A stretch of DNA of 64,000 bases from Thermothelomyces thermophilus ATCC 42464. Its lineage: Eukaryota; Ascomycota; Sordariomycetes; Sordariales; Chaetomiaceae. The notes under the pieces were generated by a model. That model did no database searches, was not told the origin of the DNA, and saw only the letters and a program-made list of their open reading frames with translations. Below are positions 11,752-22,333 of this stretch, in pieces. Position 1 is the stretch's first letter, and the number at the start of each line of letters is the position of its first letter. A program made the translations under genes and the position numbers. Location: the NCBI RefSeq assembly GCF_000226095.1, contig NC_016478.1, forward strand, positions 920,001 to 984,000, read 5' to 3'.

Positions 11752-14079
11752 TCATCGAGCGTAAGGCTTGTTCATGAGCGCCACCTCGCGCGCAATCTCG
11801 GCCCACTCGAGCTCCCTCTTGTGGCCGGAACCGCCGGAACCGTGGCCGGTCGAGAAGAGATGCTCCTCCCACTTGAGCAGCTCGTAGGCGAAGCGCAGGT
11901 GCGGCTGGATGATGACGTTGAGGCGGCGGGCGCGCACGAAGCAGTAGGCGCGGGGGAACGACATGCCCAGGCTGCGCATGACCTCGGCAATACAAATGGT
12001 GGCGCTGCGCGAGACGCCGACGCGGCAGTGCACGAGGGTCGCGGTCCCGTTGCGCCGGCCACGGTCTGAGATTTTTTTTTAACGTCAGTCCTCAGGAAGA
12101 AGAGGGAAAGAGAACGGGAGAAAAATAGAGAGAGCGAAGAAGAACGTACCGACAAACTCCAGACACCGTGCAAACTCGTCAGTCAGGGGATCGATCCCGT
12201 TGTCCTGTACGCCCTTGACAAGACAGATGTTGTCTTCACCCCATGCCTCGAGCTCGCCGTCCCGCCACATGGCCGTCTCGCCGACACTCAAAATTTGACC
12301 GATGCCCAGGGCCCGCAGCAGGTCCGGGTTGTTGGCGTGCCCCAGGTTGCCTAGGTACATGTACGGCAGCACGCGGCTGGGGAACGAGCCGTCGAAGCCG
12401 GCAAACCAGCGCGGTTCCTGCTCGCGCAGAATGTCGGCAAGCTGCTCGGCGGATGGGGCCTGTGACCGCGTGGTCCCTGCTCCTTTTCTTCCTCGTCCTC
12501 GTCCCCGTCCTCCTCCCCGACCACCTTCTCCTGCTGCTGCTGTTCCTGAGAACGAGGGCGACTCGGCCAGCAGACGAGGGGCGATGGCGCTGAGCAGGCT
12601 AACGTCTGACGGATAGGCAAAGAGGTTCCGGTGTTTGGAGGCGTGCAGGTCCAGCCAGGCGAGGGGTACCGGCTGGCCAGTGGCGAAGCTGTGGTAGGCG
12701 ACAGCGAGGAGCGTGGTCTCGGTGTAGCCGTCGTTGCAGTGTAAGAGGATCCTGCGGGGTCGTGCCGTGGGTTGTGGTGGTGCTGGTGCGGGTGATGATG
12801 ATGATAATGGCGATGGTGAGGCCGCGGTGGTCGAGACCATTGGGATGTCGCCGTCGGCGTCGGCGGCAGATTGGGGTTGTGGTGAGGAGGGGGTGGTGGT
12901 GGCTGGAGGCGAAGGGCGCGTGCCGTGGGCGAGGTGATAGAGCCACTTGCAGGTTTCGAGGATACCGTCTGCTTCTGCGTTCGACCAGCTCGGCGCGATG
13001 ATGCTACCGGAGGAGGGGAAGTCGAGGTGGTACTGCTTGGTCTCGTCGTCGGGTGCGTCCGCGATGGCCTGCAGGGCGGCCGGGTTCAGCCGGCCGAGGT
13101 CGTTGCAGTCGATCAGGATGTCGTAGGCCTGCTCATCTTCCGAGCTCGAGTCGGGGGTCGGGCCCAGCCAGACGTTGGGCGAGATCTCGGACGCCTGCGT
13201 CATGTCGTACATGTCGAGCCTCTCTTGGTGGAAGAAATCGAGCACGTTTCCGGTGAGGAGCCCGTCCGAGCTGACCGACACGATCTCGGGGTGCTTCTCC
13301 TCGAACTCGTCAAAGGGGCTGACGCAGACGAAGGTGTTGTAGTGGGGCAAGGGGTGCCGCATGGCCTCGTGCCTCTCGCGCCACTGCTGCTGCGCGGCGG
13401 CGACGTCCCAGGCCAGCTTCCGCACGGCGGCGTCGTCGTCGCCGTAGACTATGATGTCCGAGGTCATGGCCGCCTTGGCCGCCTGGATGTGGAAGTTGCG
13501 GACCGAGAATCCCTCCGTGGGATCGACGTCGAGGAACTCGGCCGAGGCGCCCCCGGTGCGCAGGAACTCGTGCGGGGCGATGGCGCCCTTTAGCCGCGAG
13601 ACGGTGAGCTCCCCGTTGGCCTTGACGACAGTGATGCCGCGCAGGCAGGGGGGCGTCCTCCGCAGGGCGCGCTTCCGGGCCATGAAGAAGGTCTGCTGGA
13701 CCGTGTTGGACGGGTGGAGGCCGTGAAGCCAAGGGAAGACCTGGGAGGCGTCCGGGAGCGGTTGACGGGCGACGTGGTCGAGGGCGGCGGCGACGTCGTC
13801 GGTATCAAGCTCGTAGATGGAAAGCCGGCCCATCTCGACGCGAGGGTACTTGTCCGGGGGGTACAGCAGCGACCGGTTCACCTGATCCTCCTGGGAGCCC
13901 GGGGATGGCGGCGGCGTGGTGGGCTCCTGCTGCGGGATGGGGCCGGGGGGGCACACGGGAATGTGCTTGTTGGGCACGGGGGGCGGACATTGCGAAGGGT
14001 GGCTGTCGAGGGCAATGGTCGCAGACAGGGACGTGGACCGATGGGTAGTAACAGGTCTGGACAAGGCAATTGTCGCCAT
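11752..14079 (-). CDS. pps1: Dual-specificity protein phosphatase, Pps1 family
   Basis: Pps1-type proteins are large dual-specificity phosphatases; the yeast member is linked to the S-phase checkpoint. Two exons are supported, 12150-14079 and 11752-12065, for 747 residues (yeast Pps1 is of similar size). The donor GTACGT follows CLEFVG and the acceptor CTCAG precedes the catalytic exon. The signature HCRVGVSRSA occupies residues 656-665, with Cys657 as nucleophile and Arg663 as phosphate-binding residue. The long N-terminal part has the family segment ITVVKANGELTVSRLKGAIAP cut here to its core (VKANGELTVSRLKG) and FIHP-like DFFHQERLDMYDMTQASEIS-type sequence upstream of a Pro/Ser-rich linker. 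A short Arg/Gly stretch (GGRGRGRGRKG) lies near residue 560. The open frame extends past 14079 only via GTG. It is divergent from thr4 across 3 kb. Confidence 0.88.
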
Positions 14080-14147
14080 GATACCGCTCTGCGGTCGTGG
14101 TCGTTGTCGTCGTCGTCGTCGGCGTCCTCGTCGTCCTTGCTGGTGGT

Positions 14148-14159
14148 TCACGGATGCAT
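14148..14159 (-). promoter_or_regulatory. Tiny uORF upstream of pps1
   Basis: ATG-CAT-CCG-TGA forms a four-codon upstream frame ending about 70 nt before the chosen pps1 ATG. If the leader includes it, it could lower translation of the phosphatase. Leader extent is not known from the sequence. Confidence 0.3.
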
Positions 14160-15846
14160 CGACGCGAGAACAGGACGCGGGCGACCCGGGCCAGGACGTC
14201 GAGGGGGATCTGAAGTTTTATGCGATCGGATAGAGATCGACGCAGGGACACGGCCAGAAAAGAGTGCGGAGAACAAAGGTGGGAATCGATTAATAGTTAT
14301 CGTATTAGCGGGCGATGACGAGGAGAGAGAATTAGAGAGGAGCCAGCCGATGGCGATGGATGAAATTGGGGTTCGACTGTCGAGACAGTCTCGACAGAAG
14401 ATAAATTCTTCTTTGTCAATACCAGTCTCGATCGGAATCTAGAGTGATCGAGAGGGGGGGAGTGTCGAGTAGAGAAAGAAGGAAGGAGGAGAGGGGGGCA
14501 GAGGTGCCTTATCGCTGATCCCTGCTCTTGGTTGAAGCGAGTCGAGGGGGGGTTTCGAATTGGCCTGGTTGCGCGCTCAACCTCACACCACACACGCACA
14601 CAGTGCAGCTGTTGGGCGGCTGATAAGACAATGGTGCAACCCGCAATCGCGTCACTTCGCCTCTCAACCGTGCAATGCCTAATTGCTCTCCCGAATTGCT
14701 TTCCCACAAGGGGGCGGCGATGGCCTCGCTAATGTGGTGAATTACGTCCACAAGTGAATTGCGATGAGGATGAAATAAGTCAGTAGCATTGGCGGATGGC
14801 AGATGAGAGAACTGAACAATAATAAATAATACATACAGTACGCGTGTTGGAGGAAGAAGCAAAAGGGAAAGCGGCGCTCGTGAGACAGGGCCGGTGCTCT
14901 CGGAGGCAGGCGCGGGCATTCGCTGTGCAGATCTTCCTTGATTCCCTGGACTTTTGATGCACATGCAAGTAGGCACCCGGTTGGTTGCGGTGCACACAGC
15001 CGCCTGCTGTATGCTTGCTATCTGATTGTCTGCGGTGGAGAACTCTCGACACCGACAACGTAGTGTATGTAGTGTATTGCGAGTAGTGATGGAGCAATGG
15101 AAGGCCATGCAACGGGCGCGTCTGATCGAGGCAATCGTTGCTGGGGATCGTCACCCGCCGTTGGCCGATCCACGTCCTGGGCCCCGCGATGACCGCGATG
15201 ACAGCGATGACATGGTTAACTACTACGGAGTAGTACTCTTAGTATACACAAGCTCCCAAGAGTCCCTGGTGTGGAGGACCCTTCCTGCTCACACAGCTCG
15301 CATACTGCACTTGGGAAAACTCTATCCACGTGCCCCAAAAAAGAAGGCTCGACGACCTGCAGCGACAGCTCCTGGTTTCGCAGTCACACGGACATGTCGG
15401 CATAGGCTTGCTGAAGAAATTTGGACACGATAAGCGCCGAGGAAAACACTCGCAGTGCCTGCTCAGTCGAGCGGAGAATGCACACTGGGCCAGCGACTTC
15501 GAGTACGGATTACGGAGTATTGTAGTGTACCTTAGCCGTGCAGGGGGCTGCAGTGCCGAGTATGCCAATTGGCTATTCTGCAGTCTGGGGTTGGGCCAGT
15601 CCCACCTCCCGCTTGCCCCGCGTCTCCCTCGAGCTTGGGGGCGAGCCAATGACCCACCAATCTTGAATTCTGTTGCATCCCGCCTACACTACGCCTGGGC
15701 TTGCATGGTGGGCCGCCAATCCCGTTGTCGTCGGCCCCACCCGCACCTTGTTTGATGTGTGCCAGAGCCAATTCTGAACCGTTCTTGGGCAATCCCTTCT
15801 CCCTGTGCAAGCCGACTCTCACGAAGCAGAACCGGGGTGACTGCAC

Positions 15847-15880
15847 GAGTTGAGTTGAGTTGAGTCAAGTTGAGTGAGTG
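15847..15880. repeat. Short (GAGTT)n tandem tract
   Basis: About six imperfect copies of a five-base unit (GAGTT, with one GAGTC variant) in intergenic DNA. Confidence 0.7.
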
Positions 15881-16404
15881 GGGTGTACACTATCATTGCG
15901 TCGCATAATGCAGTACTGTGGAGTGTAGTTCTTTGTCGCGTGGTGTATGCTACCTACGATGAAGTTCCTCATACTCTACCTACCACCGTAGCGGCCCGGG
16001 CTGGGAGTTGCTCAAACCTTCCCGCCGCGACGGAGGTTGCGGACCCGCCTCAAGGGATTGGTTGGCTTCTCCACACCGGTCCCCTCCTCTGCTTTATACA
16101 GCACACTACACCTCTACACTATACCCTCCTTCGTCTTCGTCCTCCCCTTCTTTATTTCTGAGTTTGTAGAGATTTGTTTTCCTAGCCAACCCGGCATATG
16201 TATGGTTTGCAATTGAGCCTCGTTTGCAGTCCCAGGATCTCGGTCGAGCAACTGGGTCCATCGTGGACCCTCATCGGCGAGGCCAGCGGCCTTCACGATA
16301 CCTTCTTTCTGGAAGAGCAATCAGTACGAAGAATCGATTCACTGCGTATGGGTTCGACAGCATGCCAGATTCCCGCCTCGCAACTTGAGAAGGAAGAGGC
16401 TTTT

Positions 16405-16421
16405 GGGGGGGGGGGGGGGGG
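16405..16421. repeat. Poly-G tract, 17 nt
   Basis: Uninterrupted run of 17 G, followed after two A by seven G and five C. Intergenic. Length may be affected by sequencing error. Confidence 0.8.
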
Positions 16422-16892
16422 AAGGGGGGGCCCCCTCCAGCACTCGATGAATTCCTCACGGCTGCGTGACCCAGTGTTGTTGTCTTCGACATCAGACATG
16501 CCGCGCCTTAATATCCATGTGGTGCGCCTCAGCTGACGGCTGGAAATGGAGACGCTTTCAGACGCGCCAACCATCGCATCAGACCCGTGGTTCAGTCGCG
16601 GCGAACAGGACTGGGGGAAGAGATGATGAGAATTAGACTAGTACTCCTCTTGCGAATTTTGCGCGTTGGAGGAGACCACGATTCAAGAGGTGCACCAAGC
16701 AGTTGTGTCAAAACTGAATGCTGAGGTTGAGGTCCCCTAGTCTCTGCACGCTGGAAGGGGCAAGGGCCAAGTCGAGCACACGGTCCGGTTGGCGGCGAGT
16801 GGGTGCGGGGCACAACCGCAGCTTTTTGCGGCCCCGCTCGCCGATACTCGGCACCAACTTTCCCTTCAAACGCAAGACTCGGGGGCAGACTC

Positions 16893-16898
16893 TGACTC
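16893..16898 (+). promoter_or_regulatory. Possible CPC1/Gcn4-type element (TGACTC) upstream of thr4
   Basis: TGACTC lies about 160 nt upstream of the threonine synthase start. This matches the core of the Gcn4/CPC1 site used in general amino-acid control, which commonly acts on threonine biosynthesis genes. It is a six-base match only, so chance is possible. Confidence 0.3.
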
Positions 16899-17053
16899 TG
16901 CCTCTTGATTCTAGTCTCCGTCCCCTTCCCTCTCTCCTCCCCCATATCGCCGTCCACCTCCTCTCCTCCCTGAGCATCCCGGCCCATTCGCAACCACTGG
17001 CCACCGCTCCGTCGCCAATCGAGTCTCTCAATTACATCGCACTCCCGCCAAAA

Positions 17054-18899
17054 ATGTCCAACGGCGTCGCCGCGAACGGCGCCTCTGACGAGACGCACAC
17101 CGCGTCGCAACGCTACCTCAGCACGCGGGGCAATGATAGCGGTGTAGGTTCTCTCCTCTCCCAAGGCCTCACGCGACACGCCCTCCACCGTGTCCTCCTT
17201 CAACGCGCTCCAAAAATCAACCCGTCGCTGACGATCTGAACCCTGCCCAGCTCTCCTTCGAGGAAGTCGTGCTCAAGGGTCTCGCCTCCGATGGCGGTCT
17301 GTACATCCCCGAGGAAGTTCCCATCGCGTCGCAATGGGAGTCCTGGAAGGACCTTTCCTTTGTCGACCTTGCCTTCAACGTCCTGTCGCTCTACATCTCT
17401 CCCTCCGAACTCCCTGCCGAGGACCTCAAGGACATCATCCGCCGCAGTTATTCGACCTTTCGCTCCGACGACGTTACCCCACTGATCCATCTCCAAGGCA
17501 ACATACATTTGCTGGAACTCTTCCACGGGCCAACCTTTGCCTTCAAGGACGTGGCTCTGCAGTTCCTCGGCAACCTGTTCGAATACTTCCTGGTGCGCCG
17601 GAACGAGGGAAAGACGGGCCGCGACAGGTATCACCTCACCGTTGTGGGCGCCACGAGCGGTGACACGGGTTCCGCCGCCATCTATGGCTTGCGGGGGAAG
17701 AAGGACGTCTCGGTTTTCATGCTCCACCCCAAGGGCCGCGTGAGCCCGATCCAGGAGCTCCAGATGACCACTGTCTTGGACGCCAACGTCCACAACCTGG
17801 CCGTTACCGGCAACTTTGACAACTGTCAGGTTGGTACACCCTGCCTGGCCTTTGCCCCTCTGCCGCCCGTCTACCGTGTGGTGTCCCTCCCGTGAGAGAC
17901 TGACCCGCCCACCTAAAGGACATTGTCAAAGCGCTCTTTGCCGACCCCGACATCAACTCGACCCACAAGCTCGGCGCCGTTAACTCGATCAACTGGGCCC
18001 GCATCCTCGCCCAGACCGTCTACTACTTCTACTCGTACTTCTCCCTCGCCCGCCAACAACCGGATTCCTTCAAGGTCGGCGACAAGGTCCGTTTCTCGGT
18101 CCCCTCGGGCAACTTTGGCGACATCCTGGCCGGCTACTTCGCCTACCGCATGGGCCTGCCCGTTGACAAGCTCGTCATCGCGACCAACGAGAACGACATT
18201 CTCGACCGGTTCTGGAAGACGGGCAGGTACGAGAAGAAGCCCGCCTATGGCTCGGCCGCCAAGGGCGGCATCGAGTCGGACGGCGTCCAGGCCCACGAGG
18301 ACGGCGTCAAGGAGACCCTCTCGCCCGCCATGGACATCCTCGTCTCCTCCAACTTTGAGCGCCTCCTCTGGTACCTCGCCTACGAGTTCGCCGCGAGCGC
18401 CGGCATGGACGACGAGTGGAACAAGAAACAGGCCGGCCAGGAGGTTTCGGCCTGGCTATCGAGCCTCAAGACCAAGGGCGGCTTCGGGCCCGTCTACAAG
18501 GACGTGCTCGAGTCGGCCCGCCGCACCTTCGAGAGCGAGCGGGTCAGCGACCCGGAGACCCTCGACACCATCCGCAGCGTGTATAGGGAGGTTGGCTACG
18601 TGCTGGACCCCCACACGGCCGTCGGCGTCGAGGCCGCTCGCCGCTCCGCCGCCCGCCTCAACGGCGCCAACACGCCCATCATCTCGCTGTCGACCGCCCA
18701 CCCGGCCAAGTTTGCCGGCGCCGTCACGCTCGCCCTCAAGGACGAGCCGGGCTTCGAGTTTGACTCCAAGGTGCTGCCCCCAGAGTTTGTCGGCCTGGAC
18801 AAGAAGGAGAAGAGGGTTAGGGAGGTAGCGAATGACTGGAAGGCCGTGCGAGACCTTGTCAAGGAGGAGGTCGAGGAAGAGCTGAAGGGTCAGAGGTGA
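17054..18899 (+). CDS. thr4: Threonine synthase
   Basis: The enzyme converts O-phosphohomoserine to threonine and phosphate with pyridoxal phosphate, the last step of threonine biosynthesis. Three exons, all joined in phase 0, are 17054-17143, 17251-17829 and 17919-18899, giving 549 residues, normal for fungal type. The N-terminus has QRYLSTRGNDSG, and splicing yields the conserved SGLSFEEVVLKGLASDGGLY. The PLP-binding lysine is Lys129 in PTFAFKDVALQF; phosphate-binding motifs follow as VGATSGDTGSAA and SVPSGNFGDILAG. Intron 1 uses GTAGGT with a CTGAC branch point. In the usual motif STRGGDYG this protein has N and S at two positions (RGNDSG). The gene is divergent from pps1 and converges on ppg1. 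Identity is very secure. Confidence 0.97.
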
Positions 18900-18927
18900 T
18901 GTTAGAGAGAGATATAGAGAGAGATAT

Positions 18928-18958
<31 letters not shown>

Positions 18959-20140
18959 AAGTGAGGAAGGAATGGAAAAGGGAGAGAGACACTCCTCACT
19001 AGCAGAGTTGGAGAAGGTAATGTGTATATATGAATGGGCGAACTGGGTGGGGAACGATGCTATTTATCGGGTCGAGGGTGCGTAAACTTTTGCATATTAA
19101 ACAATCTAGAAGCGCCAGCCAAGCGCGGCTTGATAAGTCGGTACAGTACATAGACGGGTTAGTGACATAAAGGGCAAGAGTTTGGAAAGTTTACATTGTC
19201 ACCTCATTGTTCAAGTCAGGGGTATCCGACAATGCGTTTGCGACATTGCTGTCTCGTCTCGTTTCCGGTAGCCAGGCCATCTCTGGATAATTATACCATG
19301 ACTAAGACGCAGCCAGTGTGTAAGTTGAAAACGGGTAAGGGTATGTGAATGCCGCTTGTTTCTGATCCAGAGCCATGCATGATACACAAAAGACGCCGGT
19401 TCATCTTCATGTCTGTGCCGCCACCTGGTGTCCCCCCCAACACCCCCGAATATCTTGCGAAAGGAACGGTAACAAATCGCCGCCCCGCTCGCTCTATGCG
19501 CAATCATCTACTAACAACGACCCAGTTCCGCGAGATAAAAGAGACCCGCCATTGCTGCTGCCAGATTTCGCACGAAGCTTTGCTGCGTCGTGCTTCGAGG
19601 ATTGTCTAACCTTGGCCGTGTTGACAGACCCGAGCTCTAGAGCCTGTTCGATCCCCCCCCCCCCCCTTCCTTGGAGAGGACGGCGAGCGAGCACGAGTTA
19701 AAGGATGAGTGTGACGAGCATGACGTTTGTTGCTTAAAGCGCTCGAAGAAGGAAACGAGCGGAATGTGCTCTCGCTTCCCGAGCGAAGCGAACCAAGCAC
19801 ACCCCTTCGTCAGCATTGCTCTTCCGGTTGACTTGCTCTCTTCTCCTTGTCCCTTCTCCCCCCTTCCCTTTCTCCCTCTCATTCTCTCGGCGCAACACCA
19901 ACAGCAAAACACTGCTCACATCTACAACCATGACTGGCCGCTGTGCAGCAAGGCAAGCAAGCAAGCAGTGCGAAATGCAAGCGATTTCGCAACCTCTGCA
20001 GAGACAGACAGGTTACGAGGGGAAGGGGGGGGTCGGGGTCAGCCGTCACCCATCGTGCATGTGTATGGCAAATTGTTCATCGCAAAGTTAGTCGCCGCCG
20101 CCTTCGGGGTCTCCCCTTCTTTCGCTCTTTTTCTTCCCGC
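18900..20140. other. Intergenic region between convergent thr4 and ppg1 ends
   Basis: About 1.2 kb with no gene. It contains a GA microsatellite immediately after the thr4 stop and a 14-nt poly-C at 19653-19666. Both 3' UTRs should lie here. Confidence 0.5.
18903..18959. repeat. (GA)n-rich microsatellite
   Basis: Starts four bases after the thr4 stop codon, so it is probably in the thr4 3' UTR. Mixed AGAGAGATAT and pure GA units. Confidence 0.85.
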
Positions 20141-21564
20141 TCAGAGAAAGTAGTCGCCGGCGCCGCGGCGGCCGCCAGGGATGTGGCGCTGGTCGTCGGG
20201 CACGGCCGAGAAGATGGAGAACTTTGTGCTCGACTCCAGGCAGTCGGACGACGTGACGGTCATGATGGAGGCGACGTTGCCGCAGCGGTAGCAGTAATTG
20301 GGCGCCGACCAGACGGTGACGACGGACTTTTCCGGGAAGTGATACTACGAACAGAAGGACGGCGACGCCCCAGGTTAGGTTCATGCGCGTGACCGAGAGT
20401 ATTCTTTGTTCCAAGGTGGGGGCCCCGGGGAGGGGGGGAGACACTCACCTTGTACCCTTCGTTCACGAGCTGGTGGGCGCGCGCGATCGTCTTGAGCCCG
20501 TTGACGTGGTTGAACTCGTTGGCCACCTTATGGCCAAAAAGCCAGCCGGCGCCGCGCGGGCTGATGGCCCACGTCTCAATATCTTCCGGGTCGCTCCAGA
20601 CCAGGTCGCAGAAGGCGCCCTCGTGGGGGATCTCCTGAGCGCGCGCAACCACCCGGATCTGATCGATCGTGCGGATCTCGGGGCTCAGGCCGCCGTGCAC
20701 GCAGAGCACAGTCCCGTCGACGATGGCGGCCAGCACGAGGAAGTCAAAGACTTGGCAGCAGGCCTTCCACACCGACGCGTTGCCGTATTTTTGCTGGCAC
20801 TCTTCGTAGAAGCCGTACACTTGCGTGATTTGGCGCGACTCGTGGTTGCCGCGGACGAGGACTATTCTGTCGGGGTATCTGTCGCGCTGGTGTTAACAGG
20901 AGCTACACGGTTGCGCGATTGCGCGACTGCGCGACTGCGCGTCCTGGTGTTTGGGTCGTTTTTGAGGGGTTTTGGGGGCCGGGGGGGGGGGGGGGGGGAC
21001 AACTCACTTTGCCTTTAGACACATGAGGAGGGTGAAGGTTTCCAAGCTGAAATACCCCCGGTCGACGAAATCTCCAAGAAAGACAAAACGCGTCTGGACC
21101 GACTGCACGCCAGAGTCAGCCGGGGGGGCGGAGTGCGTGGTTTCCTCCTGGGCCTCGGCAGCGGCGGTATCGTCTCCGTTGCCATCTGCAGGTGTCCCCG
21201 CACTCTTCACCTTGCCCTTCAGCTTCGGGTTCGTGATCTCTGTCGGCGGCTCAATGTCGTCGGACGTGATGACTGTCGTGCTGGTCATGGGCGCCTGGAC
21301 GTTCGACTCGCCGGGCATGCCGCCGGCCACGCGGAACAGCTCGAGCAGGTCGTAGAACTGGCCGTGGATGTCGCCGCATATTGTGACGGGCGTGACGACG
21401 GGTTGGATGTTGGACTCCTCCATCAAAACCTCCTTGACCATCTCGCAGAGCTGCTTCATGACGTGCTCGGGCAGGTAGTGGCATTGTTTGGCCTCCTCGA
21501 GCCACTCGTCCAGCCCGGCGCCTGGCCGGAGCTTTGCCGGACCCGGTTTCGGTACACTGGTCAT
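20141..21564 (-). CDS. ppg1: PP2A-like serine/threonine phosphatase, Ppg1 type
   Basis: This is a PPP-family catalytic subunit; yeast Ppg1 belongs to the PP2A-like group and works in a STRIPAK/FAR-like assembly. Three exons are 21008-21564, 20449-20878 and 20141-20344, for 396 residues. Metal-binding motifs GDIHG (64-68), GDFVDRG (164-170) and RGNHESRQ are intact, as are the family motifs WSDPED, FGH and [12 protein letters not shown]. The C-terminus ends RRGAGDYFL, matching the PP2A-like carboxymethylation tail. About 73 extra residues separate GDIHG from GDFVDRG, an acidic Thr/Pro/Ala-rich insert (roughly 85-157). The first intron carries an 18-nt homopolymer close to its donor. Assignment to PP2A-like is certain; Ppg1 rather than Sit4, Pph3 or PP2A itself rests on the N-terminal helix, the tail and the insert. 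Confidence 0.85.
20981..20998. repeat. Poly-G tract (18 nt) inside ppg1 intron 1
   Basis: Eighteen uninterrupted G on the plus strand, that is poly-C on the transcript strand, starting about 10 nt downstream of the intron donor GTGAGT. It could affect splicing or be a variable site. Confidence 0.85.
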
Positions 21565-22333
21565 GGCGCTCGTGTTGGTGCTGGCTCACTGGAGCAGGAG
21601 CGCTATCTTTGGCGCCCGTCGGTTGTTGTCCTGGCGGTAGCGGTGTGAACGGGGTCGCAAATTGCGTGATGAATGAGGGTGGCTCGGGAGCTGATCGAGG
21701 GGTTGGTGGAGTTGTGCTGCTCCGGCGCCTGGGAACTAATTAACAGAGCGCGGCCGGAGGATGGACCAACGATTCCGTACTTCGTATCGTACCAGGCCGG
21801 AACGGAGGCTCGGGTAAGTAAAGTTCGTAAGTCTCAACGGCCCTCGTCTACAAAATAAACAGATCACGGCGCAGCATCGGCGCGTGCGGGATGTTCCTCA
21901 GAGGTGCGCCGGGGGTCAGCGTTGGGTTGACGTTTGATGTTAGGTTCCCGCCCTCTCTGAACCACGTTACGCTACATACCAAGTAATCCGTAACTACACT
22001 ACAGAACATACAGCAAGCGCTTGGGCAGACCCCTCTATTCGCCAGCGGGGCTTTGATAAGACCGCCCCACAACCTTATCACCTTTCTTCAATGCTCGTCC
22101 AGCGAACTGCAGTGCCCTGTGCTAGGGTACTTTAGAGAAGGACTGCGCAGCAACCCTTGAAACCTTTTTGGCTGAACCTACTACTACTTTCCCGCCAAAA
22201 CGGCCTGCTCGGCGACGCAGGATCCAGGAAGCTGGGTCTCTTAAAGCGCTCGAATTTCCTCAACGTATTTGAAACGTCCCATCGATTGGGCCACCAAGAA
22301 GAGTCAGAGACCCCGAAGCCGAGCGGAATCTAA
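21565..22333. promoter_or_regulatory. Divergent intergenic region ppg1-upf3
   Basis: About 0.77 kb between two divergent starts. It contains an AATCCGTA-type short motif near 21983 that recurs in other gaps of the window. No gene seen. Confidence 0.5.

Larger units (their letters stand above)
14160..17053. other. 2.9-kb divergent intergenic region pps1-thr4
   Basis: No supported gene. Frames of 100-200 codons on both strands lack domains and start or splice evidence. The stretch holds an inverted repeat TACTAC-GGA-GTAGTA near 15220-15235, a GAGTT tandem near 15847-15880 and a 17-nt poly-G at 16405-16421. The last 150 bases before thr4 are strongly pyrimidine-rich, typical of a fungal core promoter and leader. 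Confidence 0.5.

Noticed and set aside
14509-15108. 199-codon minus frame between pps1 and thr4
   Set aside because: No domain or splice support; composition resembles translated intergenic DNA.
17923-18828. 301-codon plus frame within thr4
   Set aside because: Ser/Pro/Arg/Thr composition is the frame-shifted reading of threonine synthase exon 3.
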